Assembly (NCBI GenBank): GCA_027018875.1
Contig: JALUYA010000044.1
Span: 1-38,987, forward strand
Direction of reading: 5' to 3'
Source: Gammaproteobacteria bacterium
Lineage (GTDB): Bacteria > Pseudomonadota > Gammaproteobacteria > JAKDMP01
DNA length: 38,987 bases
This document shows positions 11,267 through 20,983 of this stretch, in pieces; position 1 is the stretch's first letter, and every line of letters starts with the position of its first letter. A model generated the notes under the pieces. The model saw only the letters and a program-made list of their open reading frames with translations. It was not told the DNA's origin and did not search any database. A program made the translations under genes and the position numbers.

Positions 11267-11800
11267 TCAAGTTTTAACCACTTGATTGAAATCCAACTCA
11301 ACAGGAGTTGAGCGATTAAAAATCAGCACAGCCACACGCAAACGGCTCTTCTCGTAGTTAACATCCTCGATCACCCCATTAAAATCATTAAAAGGGCCAT
11401 CGATAACGCGAATCATCTCTCCGGGTTCGAATAATATTTTAGGTCGTGGTTTTTCCGCACCCTCACGCATACGTTCCATCACAGCCTCGGCTTCCCGCCG
11501 AAGTATAGGAGTAGGCCGGTCACTGGTTCCTCCTACAAACCCCATAACACGCGGAACACTTTTTACCAGATGCCAGGTCTCATCATTCATCTCCATCTCG
11601 ACTAGAACATATCCCGGGAAGAACTTGCGTTCGCTTTTGCGACGCCGCCCATCCTTCATCTCAACCACTTCTTCGGTTGGCACCAGGATTTCACCAAATT
11701 TTTCTTTCATGCCGCTGCGTTCAATACGCTCGGTCAGTGCCCGCATTACCTGACGTTCAAATCCGCTATAGGCATGAACCACATACCAATTTTTTGCCAT
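11267..11800 (-). CDS. nusG: Transcription termination/antitermination protein NusG
   Basis: NusG binds the RNA polymerase clamp, suppresses pausing and links polymerase to Rho or to the ribosome. It has 177 residues. The NGN domain opens [16 protein letters not shown] and includes [11 protein letters not shown]. The C-terminal KOW domain has [17 protein letters not shown]. It starts 19 bases after secE, the standard arrangement. Confidence 0.98.
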   Translation of the reverse strand: MAKNWYVVHAYSGFERQVMRALTERIERSGMKEKFGEILVPTEEVVEMKDGRRRKSERKFFPGYVLVEMEMNDETWHLVKSVPRVMGFVGGTSDRPTPILRREAEAVMERMREGAEKPRPKILFEPGEMIRVIDGPFNDFNGVIEDVNYEKSRLRVAVLIFNRSTPVELDFNQVVKT

Positions 11801-11819
11801 CGTTCGGCTACCTGTATTG

Positions 11820-12230
11820 CTACTGCCCAGTCAGACCCCGCAAGGCAAACTGAAGGATCAAATCGATCAGCCACATAAACACCCCGAGAGCCACTACCAA
11901 CACAATTACCGCTATCGTTGCCTGTATCGTCTGCTGCCGACCAGGCCAAACCATACGTTGGACCTCCCCGCGCGCACTCATTAAATAACGCCAAGAATCA
12001 GCGCCAAGGGCTGTAAACCGCGCCGCTAAGACCGAAAGAGCGAGCGCGACGAGCAGAACCACCAAACGAATAGCGGCCGGGACTTGATGTGCCGTGCCAC
12101 CATAGATCAAGGGATGAGCGCCAAAATAGTAAAATTGGCCGATAGCAAAGCCCAATAATACTACCGCCACACCCAACTTGATAAAATCCAGTATGCTGGT
12201 TCGGGCTCCGGTTTCAGGCTTTGCCGCCAT
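11820..12230 (-). CDS. secE: Preprotein translocase subunit SecE
   Basis: Inner-membrane clamp subunit of the SecYEG channel. From the ATG at 12230 it has 136 residues with three hydrophobic segments, near 13-37, 55-75 and 105-128. The conserved cytoplasmic amphipathic stretch [13 protein letters not shown] lies just before the last membrane helix. The frame is open further upstream, but that would overlap tRNA-Trp, so MAAKPET is taken as the start. Three-helix SecE is typical of gammaproteobacteria. Confidence 0.96.
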   Translation of the reverse strand: MAAKPETGARTSILDFIKLGVAVVLLGFAIGQFYYFGAHPLIYGGTAHQVPAAIRLVVLLVALALSVLAARFTALGADSWRYLMSARGEVQRMVWPGRQQTIQATIAVIVLVVALGVFMWLIDLILQFALRGLTGQ

Positions 12231-12251
12231 TACCCTTGCCTTTTTTGCAAA

Positions 12252-12327
12252 TGGCAGGCCAGGAGGGACTCGAACCCCCAACCTGCGGTTTTGGAGACCG
12301 CTGCTCTACCAATTGAGCTACTGGCCT
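12252..12327 (-). tRNA. tRNA-Trp(CCA)
   Basis: The 76-base minus-strand cloverleaf begins AGGCCAG and ends TGGCCTGCCA, so the acceptor CCA is encoded. The anticodon stem GCGGT/ACCGC encloses the loop CTCCAAA, anticodon CCA. The T arm has GGTTCGAGTCC. It sits between tuf and secE, a common position in this group. Confidence 0.97.
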
Positions 12328-12374
12328 GTACTCTCATCACGGTAACGACTCCTAATCGTTTAAACCAAACCGGT

Positions 12375-13568
12375 TCATTTAGATATTTTCGTTACCACGC
12401 CGGCGCCCACTGTGCGCCCGCCTTCACGAATCGCAAAGCGTAGTCCCTCTTCCATCGCAATCGGGGCAATCAATGTCGCCTTTAATTTCACATTGTCCCC
12501 CGGCATCACCATCTCGGTGCCCTCGGGAAGCTCCACCGCCCCGGTCACATCGGTGGTGCGAAAGTAAAACTGCGGCCGGTACCCCTTGAAAAAGGGCGTG
12601 TGCCGCCCCCCTTCCTCCTTGGCCAATACATAGACTTCACACTCAAACCCCGTGTGCGGCGTGATCGTTCCCGGCTTGGCCAATACCTGACCCCGCTCCA
12701 CTTCATCCCGCTTGATCCCACGCAACAACACCCCTATGTTATCCCCCGCCTGACCCTGGTCAAGCAGCTTGCGAAACATCTCTACCCCCGTCACCGTGGT
12801 CTTGCCCGTCTCATGAATCCCAACAATCTCAACCTCGTCCCCTACCTTGACTATCCCACGCTCTACACGCCCCGTCACCACCGTCCCTCGGCCCGATATC
12901 GAAAAAACATCCTCAATCGGCATCAAAAACGGCTGATCAACCGGGCGCTCCGGTACCGGAATGTACTCATCCATCTTCTCCAGCAACTCTACCACCGAGG
13001 GCACCCCAATCTCGCTGCGATCCCCCTCCAGCGCCTTGAGCGCCGAACCCTTGATAATCGGCGTCTCATCCCCCGGAAATTCATACTTGTTCAGCAACTC
13101 CCGAACCTCCAGGTCAACCAGCTCAATCAGCTCCTCGTCATCTACCATGTCCGCCTTGTTTAAATACACCACAATGTAGGGCACCCCTACCTGGCGCGCC
13201 AACAATATGTGCTCGCGCGTCTGCGGCATCGGCCCATCCGCCGCCGATACCACCAGTATCGCCCCATCCATCTGCGCCGCACCCGTAATCATGTTCTTCA
13301 CATAATCCGCATGCCCCGGACAGTCCACGTGCGCATAGTGCCTCTTGTCCGTCGAGTACTCCACGTGCGAGGTCGCTATCGTTATCCCTCGCGCCTTCTC
13401 CTCCGGCGCATTGTCTATCCTGTCAAACTCTACAAACTCCCCCCCTCCAAAATGCTCCGCCGCTACCTTCGTCAACGCCGCCGTTAATGTCGTCTTCCCA
13501 TGATCCACATGACCTATCGTCCCAACATTTATATGCGGCTTCGTACGCTCAAACTTTTCCTTGGACAT
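12375..13568 (-). CDS. tuf: Elongation factor Tu
   Basis: GTPase that delivers aminoacyl-tRNA to the ribosomal A site. It has 397 residues from the ATG at 13568, opening [12 protein letters not shown] and preceded by GGGAGG. An upstream extension of the frame would run towards tRNA-Thr and is rejected. The G1 motif GHVDHGKTT begins near residue 19. DCPGHADYV and NKADM follow, then the C-terminal beta-barrel domains. It is cotranscribed with the tRNAs upstream. In gammaproteobacteria this is the tufB-type locus; a second tuf usually follows fusA. Confidence 0.99.
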   Translation of the reverse strand: MSKEKFERTKPHINVGTIGHVDHGKTTLTAALTKVAAEHFGGGEFVEFDRIDNAPEEKARGITIATSHVEYSTDKRHYAHVDCPGHADYVKNMITGAAQMDGAILVVSAADGPMPQTREHILLARQVGVPYIVVYLNKADMVDDEELIELVDLEVRELLNKYEFPGDETPIIKGSALKALEGDRSEIGVPSVVELLEKMDEYIPVPERPVDQPFLMPIEDVFSISGRGTVVTGRVERGIVKVGDEVEIVGIHETGKTTVTGVEMFRKLLDQGQAGDNIGVLLRGIKRDEVERGQVLAKPGTITPHTGFECEVYVLAKEEGGRHTPFFKGYRPQFYFRTTDVTGAVELPEGTEMVMPGDNVKLKATLIAPIAMEEGLRFAIREGGRTVGAGVVTKISK

Positions 13569-13640
13569 GCCACCGGCCTCCCGGTAATTAAAAACCAACC
13601 GATACTTCAGCCGTAGTAAAAAACCACGGCCCCCTTGTAA

Positions 13641-13716
<76 letters not shown>

Positions 13717-13737
13717 CCGGATCCTGAGCCTTCCAAC

Positions 13738-13811
13738 TGGAGCGGGTGATGGGAATCGAACCCACATAATCAGCTTGGAAGGCTGAGGTTCTACCACTGA
13801 ACTACACCCGC
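13738..13811 (-). tRNA. tRNA-Gly(TCC)
   Basis: The 74-base gene starts GCGGGTGTAGTTCAG and ends with an encoded CCA. The anticodon stem TCAGC/GCTGA encloses CTTCCAA, anticodon TCC. It corresponds to glyT in the E. coli tufB cluster. Confidence 0.97.
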
Positions 13812-13831
13812 ATCATTCAACATAATCCACC

Positions 13832-13917
13832 TGGTGGAGGGGGTAGGATTCGAACCTACGTAGGCGTAAGCCAGCAGATTTACAGTCTGCCCCCTTTGGC
13901 CACTCGGGTACCCCTCC
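13832..13917 (-). tRNA. tRNA-Tyr(GTA)
   Basis: The 86-base type II tRNA has a long variable arm, starts GGAGGGGTACCCGAG and ends with an encoded CCA. The anticodon loop CTGTAAA gives GTA. It is the first tRNA of the tuf transcript. The E. coli locus has an extra tRNA-Thr ahead of it, which is absent here. Confidence 0.97.
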
Positions 13918-13934
13918 TCGGGAGCAAGCGATAT

Positions 13935-13963
13935 ATTTTGCCGTAAAAACACAGCCTGGTCAA
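13935..13963 (-). promoter_or_regulatory. Promoter of the tRNA-tuf operon
   Basis: On the minus strand TTGACC (13958-13963) and CAAAAT (13935-13940) are 17 bases apart. The run between the -10 and tRNA-Tyr is short, as in stable-RNA promoters. A second, weaker candidate with an extended -10 (TGTTATACT) lies upstream at 14033-14041 without a good -35. The remaining bases up to tRNA-Lys at 14187 hold nothing I can assign. Confidence 0.6.
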
Positions 13964-14186
13964 GACCCAAATCTTCCTATGCCGACCCGAATCAAGGCTA
14001 CCGGTACCCGTGGCAGATCGTTGAATAATTTAAGTATAACAAAGAGGATGCACCAAAGGACGCATGAAGAAGAGTGCGCGGAGGGTTGCCGACACGATCA
14101 AAGGGCGCAGGTGCGTATCTCCGTATGGCAGGTCCGAACACGCGGGAACTGAAAAGCAGGTTTTCAAGATCTCTTATTGCTTTTTA

Positions 14187-14262
14187 TGGTGGGCCGTGCA
14201 GGATTCGAACCTGCGACCAGCGGATTAAAAGTCCGATGCTCTACCAACTGAGCTAACGGCCC
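14187..14262 (-). tRNA. tRNA-Lys(TTT)
   Basis: The 76-base gene starts GGGCCGTTAGCTCAG and ends with an encoded CCA. The anticodon stem TCGGA/TCCGC encloses CTTTTAA, anticodon TTT. It lies 80 bases downstream of queC on the same strand, as in Pseudomonas, so it may share the queC transcript. Confidence 0.97.
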
Positions 14263-14342
14263 ACGGTAAACCGTCTCCATGGAACATGCCGACGCGTCCA
14301 CTACACGGGCACCATAAGATCCATGAGTAAATTTTAACCGAC

Positions 14343-15068
14343 TTAGCGGTTCGATGCACCCGGCGCATACCGCGTGGGATCGGGAACACCGGCATCTTGG
14401 AAACCTTGGCGGCGCAAATGGCAGGCATCGCAGCGCCCGCAAGCCGCACCGCCGGCATCGGCCTGATAACAGGAAACCGTCCGCGAATAATCCACTCCAA
14501 GCCGTATCCCGCACCGGATGATTTCGGCCTTACTCATTTTAATCAGCGGGGCATGCACCTTGAAACGCCCCCCTTCAACCCCGATCCGGGTCGCGACCTG
14601 GGCCAGGTTCTCAAAGGCTTGAATAAATGCCGGGCGGCAGTCTGGGTACCCGGAATAATCCACTGCATTGACGCCGATAAAAAGGTCACGAGCGCCGATT
14701 GCTTCGGCATAACCGAGGGCCATCGCCAAGAATACTGTATTACGTGCCGGCACATAGGTTGGCGGAATAACATTACTTTCCGGTGCTTCTCCCGCCGCCC
14801 GTTCCGGGACGACAATGGTGGAGTCGGTCAGAGCCGAGCCCCCAATCGCACCGAAATCAATGCGGATCCGGCGCTGTGAAGATGCGCCAAGCGTGCGCGC
14901 CACCCGAACAGCCGCATCGAGTTCGGAACGATGGCGCTGGCCATAGTCGAAGCTAAGGGCATGGCAATTCCACCCCCTGGAAAGGGCATAGGCAAGCACA
15001 GTGGCCGAGTCGAGTCCCCCGGACACCAGCACCACCGCCAGGCGTACATCATCAGTGCCCTGGGACAT
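14343..15068 (-). CDS. queC: 7-cyano-7-deazaguanine synthase QueC
   Basis: ATP-dependent enzyme converting 7-carboxy-7-deazaguanine plus ammonia to preQ0, a precursor of the queuosine tRNA modification. It has 241 residues from the ATG at 15068. The PP-loop ATP motif SGGLDS is near residue 15. Four zinc-binding cysteines are in the C-terminal part ([18 protein letters not shown]). The upstream open frame is not queC-like. The start overlaps queE by 17 bases, so the two consecutive pathway steps are coupled. tRNA-Tyr(GTA), a queuosine substrate class (GUN anticodon), lies nearby. Confidence 0.96.
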   Translation of the reverse strand: MSQGTDDVRLAVVLVSGGLDSATVLAYALSRGWNCHALSFDYGQRHRSELDAAVRVARTLGASSQRRIRIDFGAIGGSALTDSTIVVPERAAGEAPESNVIPPTYVPARNTVFLAMALGYAEAIGARDLFIGVNAVDYSGYPDCRPAFIQAFENLAQVATRIGVEGGRFKVHAPLIKMSKAEIIRCGIRLGVDYSRTVSCYQADAGGAACGRCDACHLRRQGFQDAGVPDPTRYAPGASNR

Positions 15069-15747
15069 TGCCCCAAAGCAACTTGTGAAGCTGAATTTGC
15101 ACTCGAACCGGCAGACGATCTTCAATGACCCATTCGGCAAGCGCCCGGGGAGAAAGTTCTCCCGCAACCGGAGAAAATAGAACTTCCGCCCGCAAGCCCG
15201 GTGTATGTTCGCGTAGGAAGGACCGTGACCATTCATAATCCGTGCGATCGGCCAATACGAATTTCACTTGATCCTGCTCCCGCAAGTGTCCGATATTTTC
15301 GATCCGGTTACGCCGGCTCTCACCCGAGCCCGGTGCCTTGACATCCATGACGATGCGCACGCGCGGATCCAGTCCGCCGATGTCGAGAGCTCCACTGGTT
15401 TCGATGGATACCGTGTACCCCCGGGTGGCTAAGCGGGCAACCAATTCGCGACAGGATTTCTGTGCCAGCGGTTCACCCCCGGTAAGGCACACGAGTTGCA
15501 CTCCGTACGCGGCCACCCGCTCTTCAATATCCTCCAGCCGATAGGACTGCCCGTCATGAAATGCATAAGCGGTATCACACCAGCGACAGCGTAAAGGACA
15601 ACCGCTCAAGCGAACAAACACGCTGGGACGACCCATATCGGCGGCCTCCCCCTGGATCGAGAGAAATATTTCATTCACCCGAAGCCGCCGCTCCGGTGCC
15701 GATTGAACCGGTGATACCCGGATTTCTCTCCCGGTAATTTCAGTCAA
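15052..15747 (-). CDS. queE: 7-carboxy-7-deazaguanine synthase QueE
   Basis: Radical SAM enzyme that turns 6-carboxytetrahydropterin into 7-carboxy-7-deazaguanine, the step before QueC. The cluster-binding cysteines are in CPLRCRWC (C-x3-C-x2-C). LTGGEPL is the SAM-binding GGE motif, and the conserved C-terminal QLHKLLWG is present. As drawn it has 231 residues and begins with TTG, 3 bases after the cpoB stop. A GTG about 23 codons in, just before [10 protein letters not shown], is an alternative that would match the usual short N-terminus better. Confidence 0.95.
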   Translation of the reverse strand: MTEITGREIRVSPVQSAPERRLRVNEIFLSIQGEAADMGRPSVFVRLSGCPLRCRWCDTAYAFHDGQSYRLEDIEERVAAYGVQLVCLTGGEPLAQKSCRELVARLATRGYTVSIETSGALDIGGLDPRVRIVMDVKAPGSGESRRNRIENIGHLREQDQVKFVLADRTDYEWSRSFLREHTPGLRAEVLFSPVAGELSPRALAEWVIEDRLPVRVQIQLHKLLWGNVPGH

Positions 15748-15750
15748 GAT

Positions 15751-16542
15751 CTACCGGCCTTGCGAACCCATTCGCGCCAGGCGTTGCTTGGCCAGTTCCG
15801 CCGCCGTTGTGCCCGGGTAACGGGTGATAACCATCCGGAAAGTTTGTTTCGCCGCACTGAAATTCTTCAGAGCCGCCTGAGCATAGCCGATTTTCAGCAA
15901 GGCATCGCGCGCCCGGGGAGATTTTCCGAAGCGAGCCAATGCGCTCTGGAAATTACTGATCGCTTCCCGGTAATTTCCATTCACATAGTTCGTCTCCCCC
16001 ATCCAGTACCAGGCACTCGGAACGTAACGACTGTCCGGATATTGGGAAATAACCTGTTTGAAGCTGGCAATCGCCGCAGAAAAATTATCGGCCTTAAGCT
16101 GGTCAAAGGCAGCACGATAGGCTTTTTTCGCCGCGGCCTCGCCGCTGGCGGTCGCAGAGGAAGCATTGCGAGCAGTGCCCGCCCGTTTCCCACTACCCGA
16201 CACGGCGCCTCCCACCGCGGAGACGCCCTGCTCCAGGGCCGAAAGCCGCTGATCAAAACTTTGGTCGACCGCTTGCTGACGCTGACCGGATTGCTGCAAT
16301 TGATGCTGTAACTCTTGCAACTGCCCTTGCAGGCTCGACAACCGGCTTTCGAGTTGTTGCTGCCGGGAGGCCATGCGCAACAACCCCTGTCCTTCTACCA
16401 TCTTCTGCATGCGCCTGACCTGCTGCTGGAGCGCGCCGAGCCGATGATATATTGGATCATTCGGCGAAACCTGGGTCGCGCAGCCCGCCAGGGTACCCAG
16501 GGTGAACAAGCCGGTAACAATAAGCAAGTGCCGAGGCTTCAT
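15751..16542 (-). CDS. cpoB: Cell division coordinator CpoB (YbgF)
   Basis: Envelope protein that links Tol-Pal driven outer-membrane constriction to PBP1B peptidoglycan synthesis in E. coli. It has 263 residues in order: signal sequence (1-20), a glutamine-rich coiled coil (about 30-105) that trimerises in the family, a linker, and C-terminal TPR repeats (about 135-260). The signal ends in TLAGCATQ, which reads as a lipobox, whereas E. coli CpoB is a soluble periplasmic protein. The start overlaps the pal stop by four bases (ATGA). Identification is firm from domain order and position. Confidence 0.94.
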   Translation of the reverse strand: MKPRHLLIVTGLFTLGTLAGCATQVSPNDPIYHRLGALQQQVRRMQKMVEGQGLLRMASRQQQLESRLSSLQGQLQELQHQLQQSGQRQQAVDQSFDQRLSALEQGVSAVGGAVSGSGKRAGTARNASSATASGEAAAKKAYRAAFDQLKADNFSAAIASFKQVISQYPDSRYVPSAWYWMGETNYVNGNYREAISNFQSALARFGKSPRARDALLKIGYAQAALKNFSAAKQTFRMVITRYPGTTAAELAKQRLARMGSQGR

Positions 16543-17096
16543 GATGACTTGCCTGCGGAATAGTTAATGACGACACGCCGATTTTTAGCCCAGGCCAAAG
16601 GGTTATTAGCCGGATCCGCCGGATAGGCCTCGCCGTAGCTGATGGTCTTGATCTGACCCGGGGTCACTCCCTGGAGCAGAAGGAAGTTCTCTACCGCCGC
16701 CGCGCGCCGTGATCCCAGCCCGATGTTGTACGCCCAGGTGCCGCGATCATCGGTATAACCCTCCAGAAGAACCCTTGCATTCGCATGTGCAAGCAGATAG
16801 TTCGCCTGGTTTTTCAGCAGCGGGAAATATTCGGGCTTAATAATGGACTTATTGAAGGCAAAATATACCGTCCGATTTTTATAACTGCTCTTCGGTCCGG
16901 CCACCGGGGGGGGTATCTCGGCGCTCAAACTCCGCCCACTGCCCGTACTCATGCTGGCGGCGCTCGTGGTCGAAGCACCGGTCGTTGTAACTTGAGTCGA
17001 ACCCGGAATGGGCTTCGAAGGTGGACTCTGGCAGCCTGCCAGGGCAAAGGTGATGGAGCCAACCACCACGATCCCGATCCATTTCATGGTTCCCAT
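16539..17096 (-). CDS. pal: Peptidoglycan-associated lipoprotein Pal
   Basis: Outer-membrane lipoprotein that binds peptidoglycan and TolB. It has 185 residues. The signal peptide ends in ALAGC, the lipidation cysteine at about 22. A Ser/Thr/Pro-rich linker (25-60) follows. The OmpA-like domain opens with YFAFNKSIIKPEY and has the diaminopimelate-binding block EGYTDDRGTWAYNIGLGSRR. An alternative start three codons in (MKWIGI) is equally possible. It lies 43 bases after tolB and overlaps cpoB. Confidence 0.97.
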   Translation of the reverse strand: MGTMKWIGIVVVGSITFALAGCQSPPSKPIPGSTQVTTTGASTTSAASMSTGSGRSLSAEIPPPVAGPKSSYKNRTVYFAFNKSIIKPEYFPLLKNQANYLLAHANARVLLEGYTDDRGTWAYNIGLGSRRAAAVENFLLLQGVTPGQIKTISYGEAYPADPANNPLAWAKNRRVVINYSAGKSS

Positions 17097-17139
17097 ATCA
17101 ACACCCCCATCGGCTTAGATAGAAGATTTTAACAAGGTT

Positions 17140-18477
17140 TTACGGCGTCGGCGTAGATACCTGCTCGGCATGTGCCAAATGCGGCGGGAAAGGGCCCCAG
17201 ACCGGCTGAACCAGCGTACCCGCCGTCCCGAAAAGTTCCTGCCGCACCTGCCCGTCTACCGATACTGTAGCCAGCATCTGGCGTCTCCCCATCACGGTGC
17301 TGTAAAGGATCATGGCCCCGTTGGGGGAAAAACTTGGTGAGACATCCGCGGGACCATTAGTCAGCAATCGCATATTGCCACTCGCCAGATTGATCAGTGC
17401 AATATGCAAGGCACCGTTTTCACGATGCACAAAAGCGATCTTCTTGCCGCTGGGAGAAACCACCGGGCGCGCATTGTAGCCACCCTGCCAGGTCAAGCGC
17501 TGTACCGACCCGGTGTCAAGATTCTTCTCATAGACCTGGGGTGAACCACCCCGCCCGGAGGTGAAGACAATCGCCTTGCCATTCGGCATCCAGGCCGGCT
17601 CGGTATCGATCGCGGGACTGTGGGTTACCCGGATAAGCTTACCACTGGCAAGATCGAGAATATAAATATCGGGATTACCGGGTGAAGAAGACAAAACCAC
17701 CGCAAGACGCTTACCGTCCGGCGAAAACCTCGGCGCACTGTTCAGGCCGGGCCTGGCGAACACCAGGCGCCTCTGCCCGGTGGCGATATTCTGGATATAG
17801 ATATGACTCCGGCTGCTCGCAAACTCCACATACGCAAGTTCCCGACCATTGGGCGACCAGGTAGGTGACATCAAGAGTCCCGGGGACTTGACGACCACCC
17901 GGGCATTCGCCCCATCGGCATCGGCTACCACAAGTTCCCAGCGGGTCCCCTTCCCTGCGGTCACACGCTTAATGTAGGCGATACGGGTTGCAAAGGCGCC
18001 GGGGATTCCGGTGAGCTGTTTGTAGATCATGTCACTCACCACGTGCGCGGTAAAACGCAAGGCATCGGGTGCGCTCGGAAGGACATAACCCAATAGCTGC
18101 CGTCCCGTATAAACGTTGTACAGTCGAAAGCGCACGTTATACCCCGAAGGAGTGGGCGTTACCGAACCGATGACCAGATCATTCACCCGCACCGCCTTCC
18201 AGTTGACGAAATGCACCGCCTTCGCCGTAGTGGGACGCGCCAACATCTTGGCCGGCGGCAGGGGCGCGAACAAGCCACTACGGGCAAGATCATCACGCAC
18301 CACCCGGGCGACATCGAGCGGAGAAGCGCCGCTGCCGCCCCAGCCGAACGGGACAACCGCGATCGGGGTAGGCTGGTTCACACCCTGGGTAATCTTGATT
18401 ACCAAGTCGGCGCGGGCGTCAGCCGCCAGGACAAGACCGACGACCAATAAAGCTGCATTGACGAGTTTTATTCGCAT
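17140..18477 (-). CDS. tolB: Tol-Pal system protein TolB
   Basis: Periplasmic beta-propeller that binds Pal and receives TolA. It has 445 residues from the ATG at 18477. The start is chosen because MRIKLVNAALL begins a normal signal peptide ending ADARA and GAGG sits five bases upstream. The N-terminal domain (about 25-150) is followed by propeller blades with repeats such as SPTWSPNGRELAYV, APRFSPDGKRLAVV, EPAWMPNGKAIVF and SPSFSPNGAMILY. It starts seven bases after tolA. Confidence 0.97.
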   Translation of the reverse strand: MRIKLVNAALLVVGLVLAADARADLVIKITQGVNQPTPIAVVPFGWGGSGASPLDVARVVRDDLARSGLFAPLPPAKMLARPTTAKAVHFVNWKAVRVNDLVIGSVTPTPSGYNVRFRLYNVYTGRQLLGYVLPSAPDALRFTAHVVSDMIYKQLTGIPGAFATRIAYIKRVTAGKGTRWELVVADADGANARVVVKSPGLLMSPTWSPNGRELAYVEFASSRSHIYIQNIATGQRRLVFARPGLNSAPRFSPDGKRLAVVLSSSPGNPDIYILDLASGKLIRVTHSPAIDTEPAWMPNGKAIVFTSGRGGSPQVYEKNLDTGSVQRLTWQGGYNARPVVSPSGKKIAFVHRENGALHIALINLASGNMRLLTNGPADVSPSFSPNGAMILYSTVMGRRQMLATVSVDGQVRQELFGTAGTLVQPVWGPFPPHLAHAEQVSTPTP

Positions 18478-18484
18478 GGAAGCC

Positions 18485-19423
18485 TCACTGATTTGGACCG
18501 GGTTGAAACACAAAAGTTATCCGCCGCTGAAAAATCGTCGGATCCGAAGGTTGCGGTAATGGCGAGGCACGATTCACAGCAGTGATAATCGACTGAACCA
18601 CCACCGATCCGCCATTGCAGGATAGCATCTCGACCTTGACCACCTGCCCACTCGGCAACTGGGTGACCCGCACCCGGCAGTTAATTCCGGTAGCCACATC
18701 GGGAGGACGGATCCAATTGCGTTGCACCTGAAGTTCTATAGCCCGAACCCAATTGCCGAGTGCTCGCCGGTTTCGGTCCACCTGCTCGGCCCGAAGCTGG
18801 CGCATCAACTGCGCCTTGCGGGCGGCCGCGGCCTGGACCAGGGCGGCCCGCTTTGCCGCAGCAATGGCCCTGGTTCGAGCCCTGGCTTCGGCCTGAAGCT
18901 TGGCCAGGCGTGCCTGCTCGGCCTGGCGTGCCTTGGCTGCGGCAACCGCCGCGGCGCGGAGCTCAAGCAACTGCTGCCGGGCCTGCCGACGCTGGGCCCG
19001 AACCTTTTTGGCCTCGGCCTCCACAGAGGCAAGTTGCTGTTGCCTGGTTTTCAGTTGCAACTGTTGTGCCTGCGCCTGCCGCAACGCGACCTGGCGCTGC
19101 TGCTGCAACCGGGCGAGTTCAGTTTGGGCCTTTTTGCGCGCCGCCTGGGCGGCCCGGGCGCGGCGCTGCAACTGGGTGAGCCGCTCTGCACGGGCCTGGT
19201 TTACTCGCCGGATCTGGGCCTCGGCATTCAGATAATCTTTCTCACTGACCACCGTCGCCTCGATCGGCTGCCGCTCCCGGGCCGTACCGGGCGCCGCCCG
19301 CGGGCTGACCACAGACAGGGAAGTCCCCCATATCAGCAATACGCCCGCCAAAGCATGCACCAGCAAAGCAAGCCCCAGGGACACACCCCGATCACGGAAC
19401 CAGATGCGTATGACACGGATCAT
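18485..19423 (-). CDS. tolA: Tol-Pal system protein TolA
   Basis: Inner-membrane anchored protein that spans the periplasm and couples TolQR proton energy to TolB-Pal. It has 312 residues: one membrane helix (about 14-36, GLALLVHALAGVLLIWG), a long Ala/Gln/Arg-rich helical domain (about 60-215) and a C-terminal domain with WIRPPDVATGINCRV and a TonB-like fold signature. The helical domain is arginine-rich compared with the lysine-rich E. coli protein, which fits the high GC. It overlaps tolR by four bases. Confidence 0.95.
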   Translation of the reverse strand: MIRVIRIWFRDRGVSLGLALLVHALAGVLLIWGTSLSVVSPRAAPGTARERQPIEATVVSEKDYLNAEAQIRRVNQARAERLTQLQRRARAAQAARKKAQTELARLQQQRQVALRQAQAQQLQLKTRQQQLASVEAEAKKVRAQRRQARQQLLELRAAAVAAAKARQAEQARLAKLQAEARARTRAIAAAKRAALVQAAAARKAQLMRQLRAEQVDRNRRALGNWVRAIELQVQRNWIRPPDVATGINCRVRVTQLPSGQVVKVEMLSCNGGSVVVQSIITAVNRASPLPQPSDPTIFQRRITFVFQPGPNQ

Positions 19424-19875
19424 CGGCCGGGTTTCCTGACCAGAGGCTCCTTGGGGTTACGGGTGATTAGGCCAACATTTTCCGCCCCGGCGGCCTGTAA
19501 CAAACTCATTCCGCGGACGACGGCGGCATAGCGGGCCCGGGCCGCTCCTCGAACCAACACCGGAGTCCGGGGATGGGCCTTCAATACCACCTCAACCAGG
19601 GCCACGACCAGGGCCGGCGCCACCGGTTTGTCGGGATGTTCACCAATATTGAGATATAAGCTGCCATCGGACTTCACCGTAAGCACCACCGGCTGGCGTT
19701 GGCGTTTATTCTGCGGCAAGGGTTGCGCCGCGGCCCGGGGCAGATGAACCCGCACTCCCCGGGTCAACAGCGGCGCGGTGATCATGAAGATAACCAGCAG
19801 CACCAGGCTCACATCGATGTAGGGCACAACATTGATCTGGGCCATCAACCGCCGTGTGTGCCGGCGTCGGTTCAC
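19420..19875 (-). CDS. tolR: Tol-Pal system protein TolR
   Basis: ExbD-family component of the TolQR proton channel. It has 151 residues. A short cytoplasmic N-terminus is followed by a single membrane helix (about 17-37) in INVVPYIDVSLVLLVIFM, whose aspartate is the proton-carrying residue of the family. A periplasmic domain follows with the usual VGLIT near the end. Four-base ATGA overlaps with both tolQ and tolA point to coupled translation and fixed stoichiometry. Confidence 0.97.
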   Translation of the reverse strand: MNRRRHTRRLMAQINVVPYIDVSLVLLVIFMITAPLLTRGVRVHLPRAAAQPLPQNKRQRQPVVLTVKSDGSLYLNIGEHPDKPVAPALVVALVEVVLKAHPRTPVLVRGAARARYAAVVRGMSLLQAAGAENVGLITRNPKEPLVRKPGR

Positions 19876-20564
19876 GTCGTCTTGGCGCCCCCGCCGCGTT
19901 CCATCTGCTGATGTTCGAGCACGTTGCTGAATTCATCACTGAAGGCATCGAAACGGGCATCGAGCCGATCGACTTGGTTCGCAAACCGATTATAGGCAAT
20001 CATCGCCGGAATGGCGGCGAACAGCCCCATTGCGGTAGCGATCAGGGCCTCGGCAATACCCGGTGCCACCAGTGCCAGCGTCGCCTGCTCCGCATTGCCC
20101 AAGCCCTGGAAAGCCCCCATAATACCCCACACGGTTCCGAACAACCCTACGTAGGGTGCGGTGGAGCCGACCGTAGCCAGCAGCCCCATGCTTTGCTCCA
20201 AGGACTCCAGTTCACGCGAACGCACCGCATCCATGGCCCGGCGGGTGCTGAGCAACACGTTGGCACCGCTGTGGCCGCGACGCGCCAAGTGCACAAACTC
20301 ACGAAATCCGGCGCGAAAGATCTTCCCCAAGGCCACGCCGGGGGCATCCTGCTCGAGCCGCCGATAAAACTCGTTCAGATCCACCCCGGACCAAAAGCGT
20401 TTTTCAAAAGCATCAGTATCGGCCCAAACCCGCCTTAACTCACTGACTTTACGAAAAATAACAGCCCAGGATGCAATCGATGCAAGCAATAATAGGGCCA
20501 GTACGGCCTGCACCACGATGCTGGAGCCGGCAACCATGTGATAAATCGAAAAATTGGTAGTCAT
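19872..20564 (-). CDS. tolQ: Tol-Pal system protein TolQ
   Basis: ExbB/MotA-family stator subunit of the TolQR motor. It has 230 residues with three membrane helices, near 14-36, 135-157 and 165-190. The conserved region GLFGTVWGIMGAFQGLG and then VAPGIAEALIATAMGL are typical. The long cytoplasmic loop carries the charged stretch between helices 1 and 2. It follows ybgC with an ATGA overlap. Confidence 0.97.
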   Translation of the reverse strand: MTTNFSIYHMVAGSSIVVQAVLALLLLASIASWAVIFRKVSELRRVWADTDAFEKRFWSGVDLNEFYRRLEQDAPGVALGKIFRAGFREFVHLARRGHSGANVLLSTRRAMDAVRSRELESLEQSMGLLATVGSTAPYVGLFGTVWGIMGAFQGLGNAEQATLALVAPGIAEALIATAMGLFAAIPAMIAYNRFANQVDRLDARFDAFSDEFSNVLEHQQMERGGGAKTT

Positions 20565-20983
20565 AAGCCCAACTTCTTAAGGATGATTTCTGGGATTCGA
20601 CGCCCACGAAAACGCCGTCGATCCACACAAGCCACTTCGACCAGCGCCGCCAATAAGGGTTCATCCGATGCGTCGGTACGCACGATGTTCTGCTCGAACC
20701 GCATGCGACCGATCCGGCGGGAAATCAGATGAACCGTCACCTTCAGGGAATCGTTGAAACGTGCCGGACGCAAATAACTTATTTCGACCCGGGTGACGAC
20801 AAAAACGATGCCCTCGGCTTGCGCCAGCTCATTCTGCTCGATCCCATGGGCCCGTAACCATTCGGTCCGCGCCCGTTCGAGGAATTTCAGATACTGTGCG
20901 TGATAGACCACCCCCCCTGCATCGGTGTCTTCGTAGTACACCCGAAGCGGCCAGACAAAGATAGAATCCGGTTCAGCGGCCAT
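20561..20983 (-). CDS. ybgC: Acyl-CoA thioesterase YbgC
   Basis: Hotdog-fold thioesterase that hydrolyses acyl-CoA and is the usual first gene of the tol-pal operon. It has 140 residues from the ATG at 20983, preceded by GGGGAGGACA. A TTG six codons upstream is possible but less likely. The motif [17 protein letters not shown] contains the conserved aspartate of the 4-hydroxybenzoyl-CoA thioesterase-like family. The start overlaps ruvB by 11 bases and the stop overlaps tolQ by four. Confidence 0.96.
   Translation of the reverse strand: MAAEPDSIFVWPLRVYYEDTDAGGVVYHAQYLKFLERARTEWLRAHGIEQNELAQAEGIVFVVTRVEISYLRPARFNDSLKVTVHLISRRIGRMRFEQNIVRTDASDEPLLAALVEVACVDRRRFRGRRIPEIILKKLGL

Noticed and set aside
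18722-19531. 269-codon plus-strand frame opposite tolA
   Set aside because: It is an artefact of the repetitive GC-rich TolA helical domain.
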